Assembly: GCA_950022655.1 (NCBI GenBank)
Contig: OX465579.1
Span: 139,819,118 to 139,883,117, forward strand
From: Alentia gelatinosa
Taxonomy: Eukaryota > Annelida > Polychaeta > Phyllodocida > Polynoidae
DNA length: 64,000 bases
Direction: 5' to 3'
Position 1 is the stretch's first letter, and each line of letters opens with the position of its first letter. Shown here one piece after another: positions 47,144 through 60,174 of this stretch. The position numbers and the translations under genes were made by a program. The notes beneath the pieces were generated by a model that worked only from the letters and a program-made list of their open reading frames with translations, did not search any database and was not told the DNA's origin.

Positions 47144-47295
47144 GTATCATAATGAGTGTGTGGACATGTTGCACTGCTCTACCCACCTCCACGATGTTAC
47201 CTTCGGTTCCTCAAGGGTTCTGCTCTAATATAGACTTCGTTCTCATCGCGACAATTGATGCCATGGAAGCTACATCCAACCTTCTGAATGTATTT
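47144..47295 (+). CDS. Candidate internal exon, unrecognised
   Basis: A strong pyrimidine tract with TTTCAG acceptor and a consensus GTAAGT donor bound 152 bases open in one frame (contains TALPTSTMLPSVPQGFCS, then FVLIATIDAMEATSNLLNVF). The phase pattern (starts one base into a codon, ends phase 0) is the same as the candidate exon at 3594-3688. No partner exon is assigned. Confidence 0.4.
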
Positions 47296-47871
47296 GTAAG
47301 TAACTGTAATTTTTTTACCCTAATCCAGTATGAAAGTGGTAACATTTCTTTTGATACTAGGCTACGTGAACTATCTATGAATACTCTGTTCATTTATTTT
47401 GAAAATCTCCTTGGGGCCATCCATAAAGTATGTATGCAGAATTTCCGAAATGTTTGACCCCCCATTCCCCTCCCAATCTTGTAATAATAGAACAAAGAAG
47501 GAGCATACGCAAAAGGTGTGCCGTACTGGTACCTCTCAAAATTAGTGGAAATGCTGGTGACACATGTTTAGAAAATGTATGCTGAGAGATTTTGTTTTCC
47601 TAAAATTAGTCACTACCATTTTATTAGATATGGCATGCGACATGGACTGTTGCATATAGCAATGCTTGTTACCTAGATGCTGCTCTGGATAAGATATCAT
47701 TATAAACATTAGGCGTAATTCATCATTTAATTCAAGAACATTATCTTATCAGTTTGTATTAATATATACCTATGCACTAAGTCACTCACCATTCTGACTG
47801 GTGCTGGGGGGTTCATTCGCAACAAACATATATTGCGCGATATGCCGTGTAGCTTTGTACTTATATACAGA

Positions 47872-47934
47872 TTGCGTGCTTTGAACCATATTACGGCATG
47901 CTTTGAACCATTCTACGGCGTGCTTTGAACAAAT
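47872..47934. repeat. Three short repeats of GCTTTGAACCA
   Basis: CGTGCTTTGAACCA occurs three times at about 21-23 base spacing. CTTTGAA is also the core recognised by TCF/LEF factors; function is inference. Confidence 0.6.
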
Positions 47935-47991
47935 AATGCATTCTGATTAGCCGAGAGGCCGGAAGCATGGATCTGGGTGGAAGATTAAAAA

Positions 47992-48077
47992 ATGGCAGAC
48001 CCCTTCACTTTGCGAGTTCCAAGGCATCTGACAGAGGCCACGGAACGAGTTAAGGTGCAAATTTACCAGATATTGAG
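47992..48077 (+). CDS. Candidate first coding exon
   Basis: AAAAAATGG gives a fair start context. MADPFTLRVPRHLTEATERV and KVQIYQIL follow, then ATTGAG|GTACCT as donor. The peptide looks like a normal soluble N-terminus with balanced charge. It lies 60 bases after the GCTTTGAACCA repeats and a CCGGAAG (ETS-like) site, consistent with a promoter. Read-through gives a 41-residue ORF. No homology recognised. Confidence 0.3.
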
Positions 48078-49000
48078 GTACCTAACATGTGGGACTCACA
48101 TGAAACCGTTTAAATAGTTTAAATATGCGTGTCCGATCGAAAACAACACTTGCCGCCAAGTCTTGCCGACTAGTATATAGACCGCATTCGTGTGACGTCA
48201 TTTTCAGGGTTCTCTACGCTTTAAGAAATCCCGATGATGATGTCATCGGCGGTCCCCTGTCAAGTCGGCATAACTTTGGGGCGATTGTTGCTACTGTTCA
48301 TTCTCGCATATATAAGCTATTTAAACTGTATTAGGTTAAAGCTACCCGTTATTTGGCTCGAAAATTGCTAATCGATACAGCAAACTCATTGGGTTGTTTC
48401 TGTAAGAGATCTGCAAAGATGCGAGTCGAGATGAAATGATAGCGGAAGTGGAACATGAATATTGAGAACACTTAGCCTGTTGGCTTACAAGCTGATGCAG
48501 GGACCTCACATCCGCATCCGCGGCCATATCAAACAGGAATTTACCAGCGAACCAGACTATCAATCTTACAAACGTACAAAGAGTCCTATGAATTGTTGCC
48601 ATTTAAAGATGACACCCCTTGTTTATTAATAAAAAAAAATTAAGATTTAATAAGAAATAGATAGTCAGTAAAAAAGACATGAAGACCAGCAGAGAACTGT
48701 TGTACATGTTTCTACACTGGTGACGGACACGTGACTGTGACTGGGGTGAAACCAGTCCCTTGTCAACAAGAGGGTTCCCTGTGTGAAGGTAAGTAATTGA
48801 TAAGTCAATACATGAAATATTATACTACTATTTCAAACCATATCAGCTAACCTTCACCTAGGTCCTGACACTCAGCTGACTAGCTTCAAGTGTCATTGGG
48901 TTGATTTCCGTTGAGTTAGATCAAGCGCGCTTGCCAAAATTCCACGTCATTCCAGTCAACGATCGGTGTTGACTGTCCAATATAATCCATAAGCATAATC

Positions 49001-49245
49001 ACCAGGTCTTCAATGTCTGGATTGCGCGGAACTCAATAGTGACAAAGTTGGACCACATGACCGACAAGGTGAGGCACAGCAAGCATTGTGCACCAAGATT
49101 CCATTTACAGGCCTGGATGATTATCAGGGAGATCAATGCCTTGTAGATGAGGATGATGATAGAAGAATAGTTCACTTCAATATCTCTGAAGTACTTCACC
49201 GGATATTGGTGAAGAAAGAGGTAGACCAAGCATCTTGGCTGGTGG
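49001..49245 (-). CDS. Possible terminal exon of a membrane protein
   Basis: On minus, ATCCACCAG could be an acceptor. The open frame then has YFRDIEVNYSSIIILIYKAL, a hydrophobic helix into QACKWNLG, a second helix (CLLCLTLSVMWSNFV), and ends AIQTLKTW with stop. Two membrane segments make this more protein-like than most ORFs here. The plus strand also has an acceptor-like TTTACAG at about 49110 and an open, acidic frame, so the strand is uncertain. It ends where the LINE on plus begins. Confidence 0.3.
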
Positions 49246-49299
49246 CAGTATCCATCAAAGCTGGTGGATGGGTGGATGTAGGCCATAGAGGGGTCAAGA

Positions 49300-50886
49300 T
49301 TCCCAAAAAGCTGGAAAGTAGCCACCGTCATCCCGCTAAAAAAACCGAACTTTGTTAACGAAGTAAATAACCTACGACCTATTTCGCTACTCCTGCTACC
49401 AGGGAAGCTACTAGAGCGGCTAGTCCACACTAAGCTAATCTCGTTCCTTGAATCAAACAAACTACTAAGCAGAAACCAAAGTGGCTTTAGGAAACTCCAC
49501 TCCACTGTTACTACCACAGCCGAGTTTACAGACCACATTCTCAATGGTATTAATGACAACATATTAACACTCTCCGTTTTCATCGACTTATCAAAGGCGT
49601 TTGATACAGTAAATCACTCGATCCTATGCAACAAATTAGAAAATTCGGAATCAAAGGTCACCTGTACTCATGGATAAAAAACTACCTTAGTGATAGAGTC
49701 CAAGAAACACTCATAAATGATATACGGTCACCCATGAAACAAATCCCGCATGGCGTACCGAAAGGATCTATTCTAGGTCCCTTATTGTTCCTACTATATG
49801 TAAACAGCCTAAACAAGTCAATAAAAGATTGCGAGGTGAAAATGTTTACAGACGACACGGTGGTGTACGTGTCAGGCCATAACCTAGATGATATAATTAT
49901 CAAATTACAAGCAGATCTTGACAGGCTTGAAACTTGGTGAAGCAACAACAAACTCTCGATAAATGCAAAAAAGTCAAAAGCGATGATCTTCGGACTACCA
50001 CACAAAACCAAAAATGCTACTGCAGACTATTTAAGACTCCAAGGTACTACGCTAGCAAATGTGAATGAATACAATTATCTAGGAATAAGACTTGAACAAG
50101 ATCTTTCCCATAAAAAGCACATCAATAAATCAATCCAACTAGCAACACATTAAACAAACATGCTAAAGTTAATCAGGAAATACATAACCAAATATAAAAC
50201 CAAAGTTTTACCATACCTAGAATATGGCGACATTCTATACAACAACACCACAAACAAACAACTAACAAAACTTCAAAGATGTCAAAATCGAGGCCTAAGA
50301 GTATGTGGAAACTATCCTCCCCTAACACCAACAAAATACATACACCGCAGAAGCGAGACAAACCTATTAGCAGAAAAAAGACAGTCACACCTCAAAATCG
50401 TTGCACACAAATGCTCAAAGAACCCAAAATTCACAGAGAACCCAGCAAGACCCACTCGCTTATTCGATGCACCTGTTTTGAAAACGGCAAACCCTATAAA
50501 ACAAAGCAAGTATAAATCGTCAGTGGAATACATGGCGGCCAAGGCTTGGAACGATCTTCAGCCTGAAGCGAGAAACATTAACACACTTGACGAATTCAAG
50601 CAAATCGAAAAATATAAACTAAAACAGCTGAGACAAGGCTATGCAGCCCAAAATTAAAACTTGAGCATGCAACATCTGCCCAAAACCGTAGACATAAGAT
50701 TCTGTTGTATCCACCTATACAAAACAAGATATAGAACAGAGGGTCGTCTCGGTAAGAAAATGACCCAGGTATCTTATATATATTGTTGTGTTGTACATAA
50801 TTTACAAAACTGTTTGTTCAAAATATTTCCTTTTGTATATATATACCTTGTTTATAGTATAAATAAAAGCTTTAAAAAAAAAAAAG
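49300..50886 (+). pseudogene. 5'-truncated LINE with RT and poly(A) tail
   Basis: FPKSWKVATVIPLKKP, then NLRPISLLLLPGKLLERLV, QSGFRKLHSTVTTTAEF, VFIDLSKAFDTVNHSIL, GVPKGSILGPLLFLLYVN, and a catalytic block read FTDDTVVYVSG (FTDD at the usual Y/FADD position). Thumb: YNYLGIRLEQDLSHKKHI. C-terminus: AAKAWNDLQPEARNI. This is a Jockey/CR1-type LINE. It is broken by a frameshift near 49640 and stops at about 49938 and 50151. A 3' UTR of about 210 bases ends AATAAAAGC and a run of A at 50875-50886, the mark of target-primed retrotransposition. Confidence 0.85.
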
Positions 50887-52250
50887 GGGTGGTGGATTGC
50901 TTTGTCCGCGGGCTCCATGTGAGTTGCATCACAACAGGAGGATTAGTCATTAGGGGAGCGCATGGGTGGTGGGGCTGTACTCATCCTAGATACGGTCGAC
51001 AAGTGAACAGGTGGTCAATAGTCTTTGGACCTGCGTTGATGAGGCACTCCACAACCATGGCAGAAGGCGGTGGCAATGTGATGAAAGGTCGTGGAAAACG
51101 ATGTCCTCCGTCTCCATCTGGTCCTCATCATAGCAGCGTCGATGGGTCTCCCAGGAGCACCCACAGAATAACGGACTCTCCAACAGGCTGTGTCAGCCTG
51201 ACAAAGTCCTGTCATTGAGTTATGCTGTCTTCTGCACCCAAATGTTCCTAGCAGGCCCGCATGGAATACCTGCACAGAGGTATTATTACTCTTGCCCCAC
51301 TCTGTCATGATGGCATTGCGGAGTGTCCTGGTCGACTGGCCAACTGGAGGAGTGCACCATCAGAGGCCTCCTCCACCAGCCCCAGCCATTGATATAGCGT
51401 TGCCTTGTCAGAGCCATCCATGGCAGACCTGTCGTGGAGTATCCAGTGCATCTGTTTCTCGCACTCTATCTCAATAGGCTCGAGATGTCCAGACTGCAAC
51501 TCGTTTCTTTCAACCACAGGGGCCAGAGGAGAAGGGATGAGCGATGGTGGCAGCTTGGCGTGCATCAGCTGAGGGAGGGGAGTGTGAATGCATCCAGAGA
51601 CGCCCATATCCTGGCTTGCTCCTGCTGGCCACCCTATGCTACCTGCAGTTTCCGCCTCATGTTGCCTCATGTTGCCTCATGTTGCACTGCACATCTGAGC
51701 ATCTCTTCTTGCTATCAAGCAACCTGCTTCACCACATTGTTTGCCCTTATTTCTCTGCTTTGTTTCATACATCCCGGATGTTGAGAATCACGCCTTGGAC
51801 GTGTGTGCTGCCCAGAATGTGGTGTCCTTGTCAGTGTCGGTTTTACCTGAACGCAGCTCCCATATTTTGACACTGCTCCACAGATGCCGCATGTTACTTG
51901 CAGTGTCAGGCGGCACAGTGTCCTCATACTTGCCAGGACATCCCTGGATTCTGCATGGTAGTTCCTTTGACATATGTTGCTCTGTATAGGCCACCCATCA
52001 CTTGCCGGGAGAGCGGTGTTTGACCATAGGCAGCACGATCATGGTTACCCACCAAAGATTACCATCAGGCCCGTGCACTATAGTGTTGCCGTCTTGTGCA
52101 AAATGTCGCCATCAGAGTGCTACAAGACTTTGCCGTCATGGCCACCCACGACGGGCTACCATCAAGCTCAGCCACTGCAATGTAGAGGCATCCAGAAGAG
52201 GTTCAGAGGATGTCGTGGATGTTAATGTAAAGTCTAGAGGCCTACCCTAG
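50887..52250. other. GC-richer block with overlapping ORFs, unassigned
   Basis: ORFs on both strands (plus 50661-51218 and 51434-51989, minus 51015-51308 and 51305-51670), none with a known motif. The block is more GC-rich than its neighbours and has no clear splice sites. GTTGCCTCAT repeats two to three times near 51653-51684. It may be a decayed element body; strand not determined. Confidence 0.3.
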
Positions 52251-53108
52251 CTAGATAAAGACCTGAAGGGTATGGGAGTAATACCACAAACACAGATGTA
52301 ATAGGTACTACTATGAGCCAAGAAATTAACTGATGTTAATGGCAGATTTTTCAGCTTATATAGAGACAACAGGTGGCATCCTGCTGCTTAACATCTCAAA
52401 AAAAGTCGAAGAATGTAGGCTACATTAGGAGGTTTAACAATAGTGTTAGGAAGTGAGGTTTATCAAAGTGGATTATACATGTCTAATGCTGAACTAATGG
52501 AATGGTGCTCTGTCGTCTAACTATGTTAAAATTTACCATTAATGGTTATCACTTAAATAAATAAATTATTATTTTCACTCTGATACAAACGGTTGTAGAA
52601 TCGTGGGCAACAAGTCATTTTCAGACACTGCAGAGGTTGTGTGGGGATCGGGAGTTTTAAACCAATGAATCAGGTTCAAAAATTATTTCTTCCATTTTAA
52701 ACAAGGTCAAACAATTCATATACTGAAAAGGAACACGTGGTTTTCTTTGAAAAAGTGGCCAACTGCCATCGGTGATTTTAAGACCAATTTCAAATAAGTA
52801 TTAAATGGCGGGATTCCGAACTATAGCACCTTCCTAGGGCGCTACCTACCGCTTCTTATCGGCCATGGGCTTTGTCATCATGTATGACCTGATTGCCTCA
52901 AAGAGACTCAAAACAAAAAGAGAATTTACCTACATTGTGAACTTCTAAATGTTGCTGTTTTTAGGATATAAAGCTTCATATTTTATGACACCCATGACCA
53001 TATTCGACTTCTTACACATTGAACGTTGCAAATCCCACTCTTTTAGTGCTACTAAATCTTAAAGTTTTTTGGTTTTTTTAAAGCGATTGCCTATTTCTCA
53101 TCTCACAG

Positions 53109-53261
53109 TGTCGGAGGCCTGATGTACAGGAACTCGTCAGGCCTGACGGCTCCTGTCAGGATTATATTTTTGAAGTCATTAATCATGCGGGCGACAGTAT
53201 AAACGTGGTCCGGACGTCTAGCTTTGACCAGCGTTCCCTGCTGACGCGCATTGGACTGGAG
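53109..53261 (+). CDS. Well-supported internal exon of an unrecognised protein
   Basis: TTTCTCATCTCACAG acceptor and CTGGAG|GTAGGT donor bound exactly 51 codons; the other two frames are closed. The peptide CRRPDVQELVRPDG, then YIFEVINHAGDSINVVRTS, then FDQRSLLTRIGLE looks like a folded domain (alternating hydrophobics, no low complexity). Starts and ends in phase 0. GC content rises sharply over the exon. I do not recognise the family, and partner exons must lie outside the window or in unseen short pieces. Confidence 0.65.
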
Positions 53262-53562
53262 GTAGGTGTTTGTGCTATGACCAGGAGTTTGGAATTAATC
53301 GTTCAAGCCATCATTTTGCACTATCCCTACCTCTCCTCTGTTATGCGTTACTGTGCAGTTTACCGTCTCCGTTTATATATTAATGTTGATTCACAAGGGA
53401 GAGTTTTCGTGACATAAGGAGGCGTGTGAAAAGGAAAGAGGCCCATTACTTCCCATGATATTTTCTGCTTTAATATCAGTGATCCATTAAATTATGTATA
53501 CGCTATGCCTCTATCCAATATCCTATATCCTATCGGTCTTCTCTTCATTATCTAATAAATGG

Positions 53563-54150
53563 ACTTATCCTACCGCTCATATAAATCTCTATAGACTTAA
53601 CTTGGCGTGTACCTATGCCACAGTTCTGGCATAAAAAGTTATACACAATAATGACTGCTTTTGTGTACGAGTGGCCGTAATCTCCGAGTTGTTGATGCAT
53701 AGTAATATCCGAGCGATTAGCGAGGATATTACGTCGTCAACCACGAGGAGATTACGGCCACTCGTATACAAATCCAGTCTTTATTGTATTTATTAACCAC
53801 CTACAAGATTAATAACAAATATATTGCAATAAAAAGGTTTCTGCACGACATTTAGTTCCAGACACTACCGCACTGGGTAGCATGTCAGTAATTCGGTGTA
53901 GACTTACACCACTAATATAGTTCACCATTTCCCAATAATTTTAGCATGCAAAGCATGTTATGAATGTGATTTCTAATGGTAAATGAGATTATTATGACTA
54001 ATTATAAAGAATCAACATTGAATGAACATTCAAGAAACTTATTTTGAAGTACATGATAATTTGACCGCATTATGGATAGGACTTTTTTTCCCCGAATCTC
54101 CTGCAGGAGATTCTGACATGCCAGCTAATTCCAGGTGCCCTATAAATTTC
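53563..54150 (+). repeat. Dispersed repeat family A, copy 3, preceded by a module-T fragment
   Basis: TTATCCTACCGCTC and CTATAGACTTAACTTGG (53563-53607) match the left end of the composite elements. A hairpin (53653-53779) and a 360-base stretch shared with 26280-26645 follow. The junction suggests that the hairpin families A and T are related or often nest together. Confidence 0.65.
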
Positions 54151-54349
54151 CTATGATGACTCCGTAATAGGTGGGTAATAATATATCAGAATCTCCAGAA
54201 GAAGATTCTGGAAAAATCGCCTCATCCGTCATGTACTTGGAAATAAGCGTACTTGGAAATAATTGAAAAATAACGAACTTTATAATTGGCATAAGTCTAC
54301 ATCGAATTACCACCTTGTTTGACTTACAGTGGCGTTATGCCGTAATCTG

Positions 54350-55320
54350 CACTGCACGAAAACTAACATTTTACATATGAATGCACCCGGTGTATATAGG
54401 TATGCTTTTGCGTACACAAGGTCGTCCTATTCCCCGTGTGTATACGCCTTATCTATAAGCGTATATAAGCGTCCATGTTGCGGTCATATATACGCCTGAT
54501 TCTGTTGTATTTACGCCACTAGCGAATAATTCCGGTCTCTGCCGCTTGGGGACACCACTGTAGTATATCTCATTTGCCATTAGACATTAAGTCCTTGATA
54601 TATGGAAAATCCAATCTTACATTACTTTTTTTTATAAAACCTTTATAAAACCTGATAAGGTATCAACTGATTAAATACAAATAATAAACCTAGCATTCCT
54701 TTGTTTCTTTTTGCCATTTTTTGATAGATTTGACTTTAAAACACCGTTCTTTTGTCACTATGATTCTGGTACTGTATATATACAGACAAGGTCTTAACAG
54801 TAATAATTTCCTCACTGATCCCGCCAATCCCCTTCACTCAACCAACAAGGGGGGGGGGGGGCGGTGGTTTTCCACTGAGACCACCTATACCCACACAAAC
54901 GAACGGCGCCGCCGCAGACACACGTGATAGCTCGTCTCAGTGGGAATTCCACACACACACGGGGGGGGGGGGAGTGGAGAGCCTAACTCCCGCTTAACCT
55001 CTGCCTAAACTCCGCCACTTCTAACAGCGGCAGCGCCACCGGCGGGGGCAAGGGTTTCCCACTTTTTTATTTTCTATCGGTACACATTCACGCCCGGCGT
55101 AGATATATATCGCGCAGAGGATATTTCCTCTCGTATACGCCTGGTGTGCAATACATCTAATAAGACGCGTCCGTGTTTAAGAGGAAACAGTCTTGTATAC
55201 ACCTCATACGCTGGCGTGAAATACGGGCGTATGTATATGAAAACAAGTCAATATTCAGCCGATACATGCACTTCCGCGATGGCATATATATAAATAAAAT
55301 GGTGGTATTTACGCAGTGCT
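54350..55320. repeat. Region of repeated GTATACGCC-type motifs
   Basis: GTATACGCC, GTATATACGCC, GCGTATATAAGCG and CGTATACGCC recur across about 950 bases, with G runs near 54849-54861 and 54961-54972 and a CGGCGCCGCCGCAG stretch. CGTAAT(C)TGCACTGC on the left and TTTACGCAGTGC on the right are roughly inverse and may be element ends. Confidence 0.4.
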
Positions 55321-55419
55321 GGGACAGCATAATCTTTTTATTGTGATAGATTCAATCTAATCATGTAAGTTAGTAATGAATACAATGATAACTGGTTTTG
55401 TGAAGGAGTGGCTGTAATC

Positions 55420-57060
55420 TTCTCGTAGTTGGCGATGTAATATCCTTGCGTGCGCTCGTTGTTGGTCTCTATGCTAGCACCAGTATATGTTTACTATTTT
55501 ACTTATTTGGTCTTTAAAGGTTAACTTGCTGTCAATTAGTATCCCCAGGTAATTAATTTTTCGAACACGTTCTGGTAACTGGTTAATTATCAGGTTACGC
55601 TTTATTTCCATATTATCTACATTTTTCCCAATTCACATTTGCATGGTCTGTTTTATGTTCATTTCCAATTTATTGGCTCATAGCTCCAGGTTATTATTCT
55701 ATTTAGGTCCTCTTGAGTTGATTCTAGGGTTTTTCCAACAGTTTTGTTTTTCGGTAACAACCAGTGCCAAGTCATCAGCGTAAATGTATGCAGCACCATT
55801 TTGATCTTTGAAAAAACGTCGTTTATAAGGTTATTAAGATAAGATTTTATCAGGTCTGTTTATTTCTCATGCATTCTTATGTTTCTTTCATCTTTATCAA
55901 AAGTATTTTGTGACTAACACTGTCGAATGCCTTATGAAGGTCCACGAATGTACATAGGATCATCTGACCGCTCTTCATAGTGGTCACTTCGAATCGATGT
56001 TATGAGATGAATGATTGCCTGCCCCATAGATCTTTCAGGCATGAAGCCAAACTGATTTGAGTCGATTATGTTATTTTGCTCAAATGGTCTCAAATCTGTG
56101 ACTGTAGGACTTTTTCTATTATTTTAGAGACTGTTGCCAGAACTGTAATTGGTCGCCAATTTGCAAAGTCATCCAAATTCCCAGTTTTGGGGATAGGTGT
56201 TACAGTGCCGTGCAAGAGAAATCTGAGAAAGGTTGAATTCCGAATAGTAACATTTATTAAGTTAGTCAGTATATTAGGAGTTGCTGATAGTATTTTCTTT
56301 AGGTGAGTGGGTAATCCAAGAGAGTCCAAGTTTTTTTATTATCTTTACAACTCCACCATATTCAGTTGGCTTAAAGGTCATTATTTCTTCAACTACCGAA
56401 TCATTTGGGTCCAATTCAGAACAGTCTATGGGTCCCAATTTGTTAAGGATTACCTGTTCAATATTAACAGAAAAGTTATTCATGTCACCAGCTTTTTTCA
56501 TGTTATAGTCAAGATCCCCTGTTTCTTTATTGTCTTTATGCATTTCTGGAGGGTTCCGTATATTATTTAAGCATTTCCAAAAGTTTTTTGGATTGGCTTT
56601 ATTCCTTCTGAGTTATTCTTTGCTTATTTCCGCTTATATTTTGTTGTCTTATTTGGAATATTTTTCCGTAGTTTTTGTATTTTCGTCAAAATATTTCCGT
56701 CAACCTAGTTACTTTTGGTTAATTCTTTTAATAAATCCGCTATTGTCTTTATATTTTTGTATTTAGGGAGTTCCAAGCCCCTATTGTGGTAAATTTATAT
56801 TTCCTGATTGGATAGGCATTGTTCAAAAGGCCGTATATGATTTTCCAACTCAGAGTTTAGGTCAATGTTAGGGGTTATCATGGGTAGTTTATAACTGTCC
56901 ATGAGGTTGGTTATCGTTTCTTGTATCAATTTATTCAGGTTTTGTCCTTCTATGTATATTTCCTTTTTTCTCGTCATGACATTTCCTTTGTGCACAAATT
57001 GCAATGTGGTCGGAGATATACTCATGTAGGGGTTTGGTTAATCAAGCGGTGGTACTTTCG
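55420..57060 (-). pseudogene. LINE fragment, minus strand
   Basis: 56795-57025 and 56274-56543 look like the linker between endonuclease and RT (DCSELDPNDSVVEEIMTFKP). 56090-56329 holds the start of an RT: LPTHLKKILSATPNILTNLI, then LLHGTVTPIPKTGN and NWRPITVLATVSKIIEKVL. The region to about 55500 decays further, with recognisable short pieces (SNQFGFMPERSMGQAI). No intact frame. The Gypsy-like LTR begins just beyond its 5' side. Confidence 0.7.
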
Positions 57061-57095
57061 CTCTTCAAAGGAGGGCATGGGATGTCAGTCCCTGC

Positions 57096-57430
57096 TGTGT
57101 AGTGATTCCAGGTAACGCTGCACACAAGAGTGGCGCGGCGGAACCTGGGATTAAGTAACTCAGCATAAATATAGGCCAGGTTCACAGTGGGTAGACAGGC
57201 AAATTTGTGCTCACACTCTGAGAAGAGTAAATCCTTGGATCCTCATTTGTTGGGTTCTCCGAACCCTCTGAGTGGTTAGGCGAGTCTAGTACTCGAGTAT
57301 CTAGATTAGTCCCCCCGGCTTTACTTGGCACACCGTGCCAAGGTACTTTGGGAGTGGTCTAAACAGGATCACTCCAGGAAGTTCTAATAAACATACTTTG
57401 TTTATTAAACTTGTGGAGTCTAATGAAATA
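57096..57430 (+). repeat. LTR of a Gypsy-like element
   Basis: Begins TGTGTAGTGATTCC. A CATAAATATA TATA-like site lies near 57165 and an AATAAAC poly(A) signal near 57387, the order of U3-R-U5. It matches, in inverse, 60250-60605 (shared TGTGTAGTGATTCC, CGCACACGAGAGTG-like and GTGGTTAGGCGAGTCT strings). The gag relic follows directly. Confidence 0.65.
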
Positions 57431-59257
57431 GCGCATAGGATGGCATATCACAACTGGAGATCCCACACTTGGGATGTCGGGGGAGAGGAGCAGGTAACTC
57501 CTAATGCCAACAACCCATCCCAGGATGGGGCTTCTATGCCTGATCCAGAGGGAAGGGGTAAAACCCAAATGTCCAGAAAGGCTAAAGTGAAGAAGAAGAC
57601 CACGACTCAGAATCTGCACTCGACGGTGCTTTATCGTGAAAGTCCTGGGGGGGAGTGTGAATGGCCCTGCAAGGGACATGGAGGGATTCAGCAGTATTGG
57701 GTCTCAGACAGGTTACCCTGGAGAGTACCCCAGGCACAAGAGGAATAAACCCTTATGGGCGATTACAGCGGAGAACCTGAGGGTCTCATCCGGCGGGAAC
57801 GCTTGGTGGAATATGACTGCTAGCAGGAAGCCAGAGATATGCTCCGGGAATTGGACGCGCGGAATAATGAGGTTGCAGAGGAGTTGGCACAACTTCAACA
57901 TGCCATGCAACAAGAGGCACGTGCCAATTTGGAGTTCCTGGAAGATCACGCCCAGTGCGTGAAGGAACAAACCCAGAGAGCCAAGGACACCCTTTGAGCA
58001 TCAGGATGGTAGGACCCCGCTGGTAAGTTTCCGCTTGCCCTCGGAGTCTAATACCAGTCATCGGAGTTAGGAACATACTAGTAAGGCTATTGCTGAAATA
58101 GGGTTCAACTGTGTGGACACCCAGAGTGAGGCAGACCGGGTATTTAATTTGTTTATAGCTCATGCCAACAAGGTCCCGATTATCAGGCCCAACAATTTTG
58201 CCAGGAACGGTAAAGGGATGGTGTGGGAACACTGGTTTGCCAAGTTTTGTGAAGATATACAGTCTAATGGCTGGAACAAGGCCGATGCACTGCCATATCT
58301 TACACAAGTGTTACGAGACGGACCCGGGGAAGCCGCACTCCATGCATATTGCTGTTCCGGTGACACAGGATGGGATGTATTGGGGGAGTTGGCCTCCTAC
58401 TACTGTGGTCAGTTAGTGATGCTAAACCCACGTTCTACTTTTCTGAAGAGAATGCAGGGTAAAGAGGACACTGCTCATGCTTTCAGACTGGCCCTTCGAC
58501 AATTGTTGATGGAGGTCTATCCAGGGATGTGGTTGGATTCTCCTGCACTACATGAGGACAAACTCAGTTTGTGAAAGGCCTTCAGGATGACGACATCCGC
58601 ACGGAAGTGGTCTCCAAGGGGGAGCCTGGCATGAGCTTTGTGCAGGTACTCCAGGTTGTGGATGCCTATGAACAAAGGTGTGCCCTATTCGGTAAGTACA
58701 CAAATTCTTGAAAGCCACTTTCCAGAGTTAATGTTGTAGAGTCTTCCTGTGACCAGGAGAAGCTGAATACCTACAAGCCTCAGGAATCGAAAGTGGAAGA
58801 TATACTCTATGCAGTACGTTCCATGGTGCTCGGAAGGGGAGGATTCCATGGAAGAGGATGTGGTTGCGGTAGACCCACTAACTCTGGGATGAGCAACTAT
58901 GTTACCCCTGAGGTAGAGGAGAAACCAAAAACTGTGGATGCAGGAAGTCTCTCCAAGGTGCAGAAGTTGTTGGCCCGCCTTGATGAACGGTTAAGCCAGG
59001 TGGAGAAAGACCAGCTGGACACCTGTCGTAATTGGGGATGCATCAAGACGGGGCAAATTTCACCAGATTTCCCAGAGAACAGGAATGTGTCCCCAGTGGA
59101 GGCACCTCCCGGGCTTCCCACATTACTGGCATCATATTCAAATGAGCCTGGAACACTAAGGAGGGCTGTGGGGCTGTACCAAAGTATGGAGACAAAGGAA
59201 GTCGTGGAATTCGTGGAAACTCCGGCTCCAACCAGAAAGGGTTGTCATCTGTTATAA
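57431..59257 (+). pseudogene. Gypsy-like gag relic
   Basis: Order of parts: a basic, polar N-terminal piece; a coiled coil in another frame (EELAQLQHAMQQEARANLEF, 57800-57990); then a capsid-like piece (58113-58574) with WEHWFAKFCEDIQSNGW, ALPYLTQVLRDGPGEAALHA and a helical C-terminus. The gag continues in a third frame (FVKGLQDDDI) to 58793-59257. There a zinc-knuckle position is damaged: CRNWG and the later residues lack two of the CCHC ligands. Several stops and frameshifts. No protease, RT or integrase follows, so this is a solo LTR-gag remnant of a metavirus-type retrotransposon. Confidence 0.7.
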
Positions 59258-60174
59258 TGCTCCACTACCTCAGGAAATATCTATCACAGCCTGGCAATAC
59301 AGGTATCGTTTTAATCGTCTTGAAGTGCCTAATAAGATAAGATGATTATTTCTATAGGTTATCGCGATACCGCTGACCGCTGGCCCTGAAATTGATATTC
59401 AGATAGTGGTGTAAGTTTATTAAATGAATAGTAGCATCATCTAGGCATTCCCTAGATGTGGCTCGGCGTATTGCAGCGTTCCCATGAAGCCAGGTAGGCA
59501 CGCATGTCTAATGTGCTGCTTTTCTGGAAATTTGGGATTTTCCAATTGTCCAAATATTATTCAGTATGATTTCTTATAATATAGATCACACAACATTTCT
59601 TATCTGGGTAAGGGACTATACTTGTCAGGCTTGTGCTGTTACAGGAATATAAACTTAAACTGTTTAACAATTGTGAGACTTAAGGGAATGTTCATTAATT
59701 ACGGCCGGGGGGGCACAGCTTTTGGAACACCTCCCCCTTGGAATAACCCAAAAAGTGTTGACCCCCCCCCCCCCCTTGGAATGCCCAAAAAAATAGTCCC
59801 CCCCCCCCCATCACAGTAGGGTAAAAGCACAGGGGAGACTAAACTGATGTGGCATTTTTTATCATAAGGCCTTCCTTCTTTATCTTAGAACAATCCCAGT
59901 TTGTCAAAAGCTCGGTGATGATTTTAAATCGTCACTGTAAAAAGTATATGGTAGTGGTCACACTTCTGACAGTACATACTGATATGTGTAATAATAACTA
60001 AAATTTGCTCTTTTGGAACACTGCCCAGATCTTGTCATTTGAGATGTCGTTTGTAGGATAAGTTTACACACTTTATTCATCTTAAGAGGAATAATCATCT
60101 TCTGAAGATATATCTTGTGTGGTGGTCGCCGCCTGTCTAGCAGGTAGGATGACCCCAATCCGGAACACTAGTTC

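Noticed and set aside
51434..51989. Plus-strand ORFs as a host gene
   Set aside because: Both strands are open in this GC-richer block, with no motif or splice pattern to favour one.
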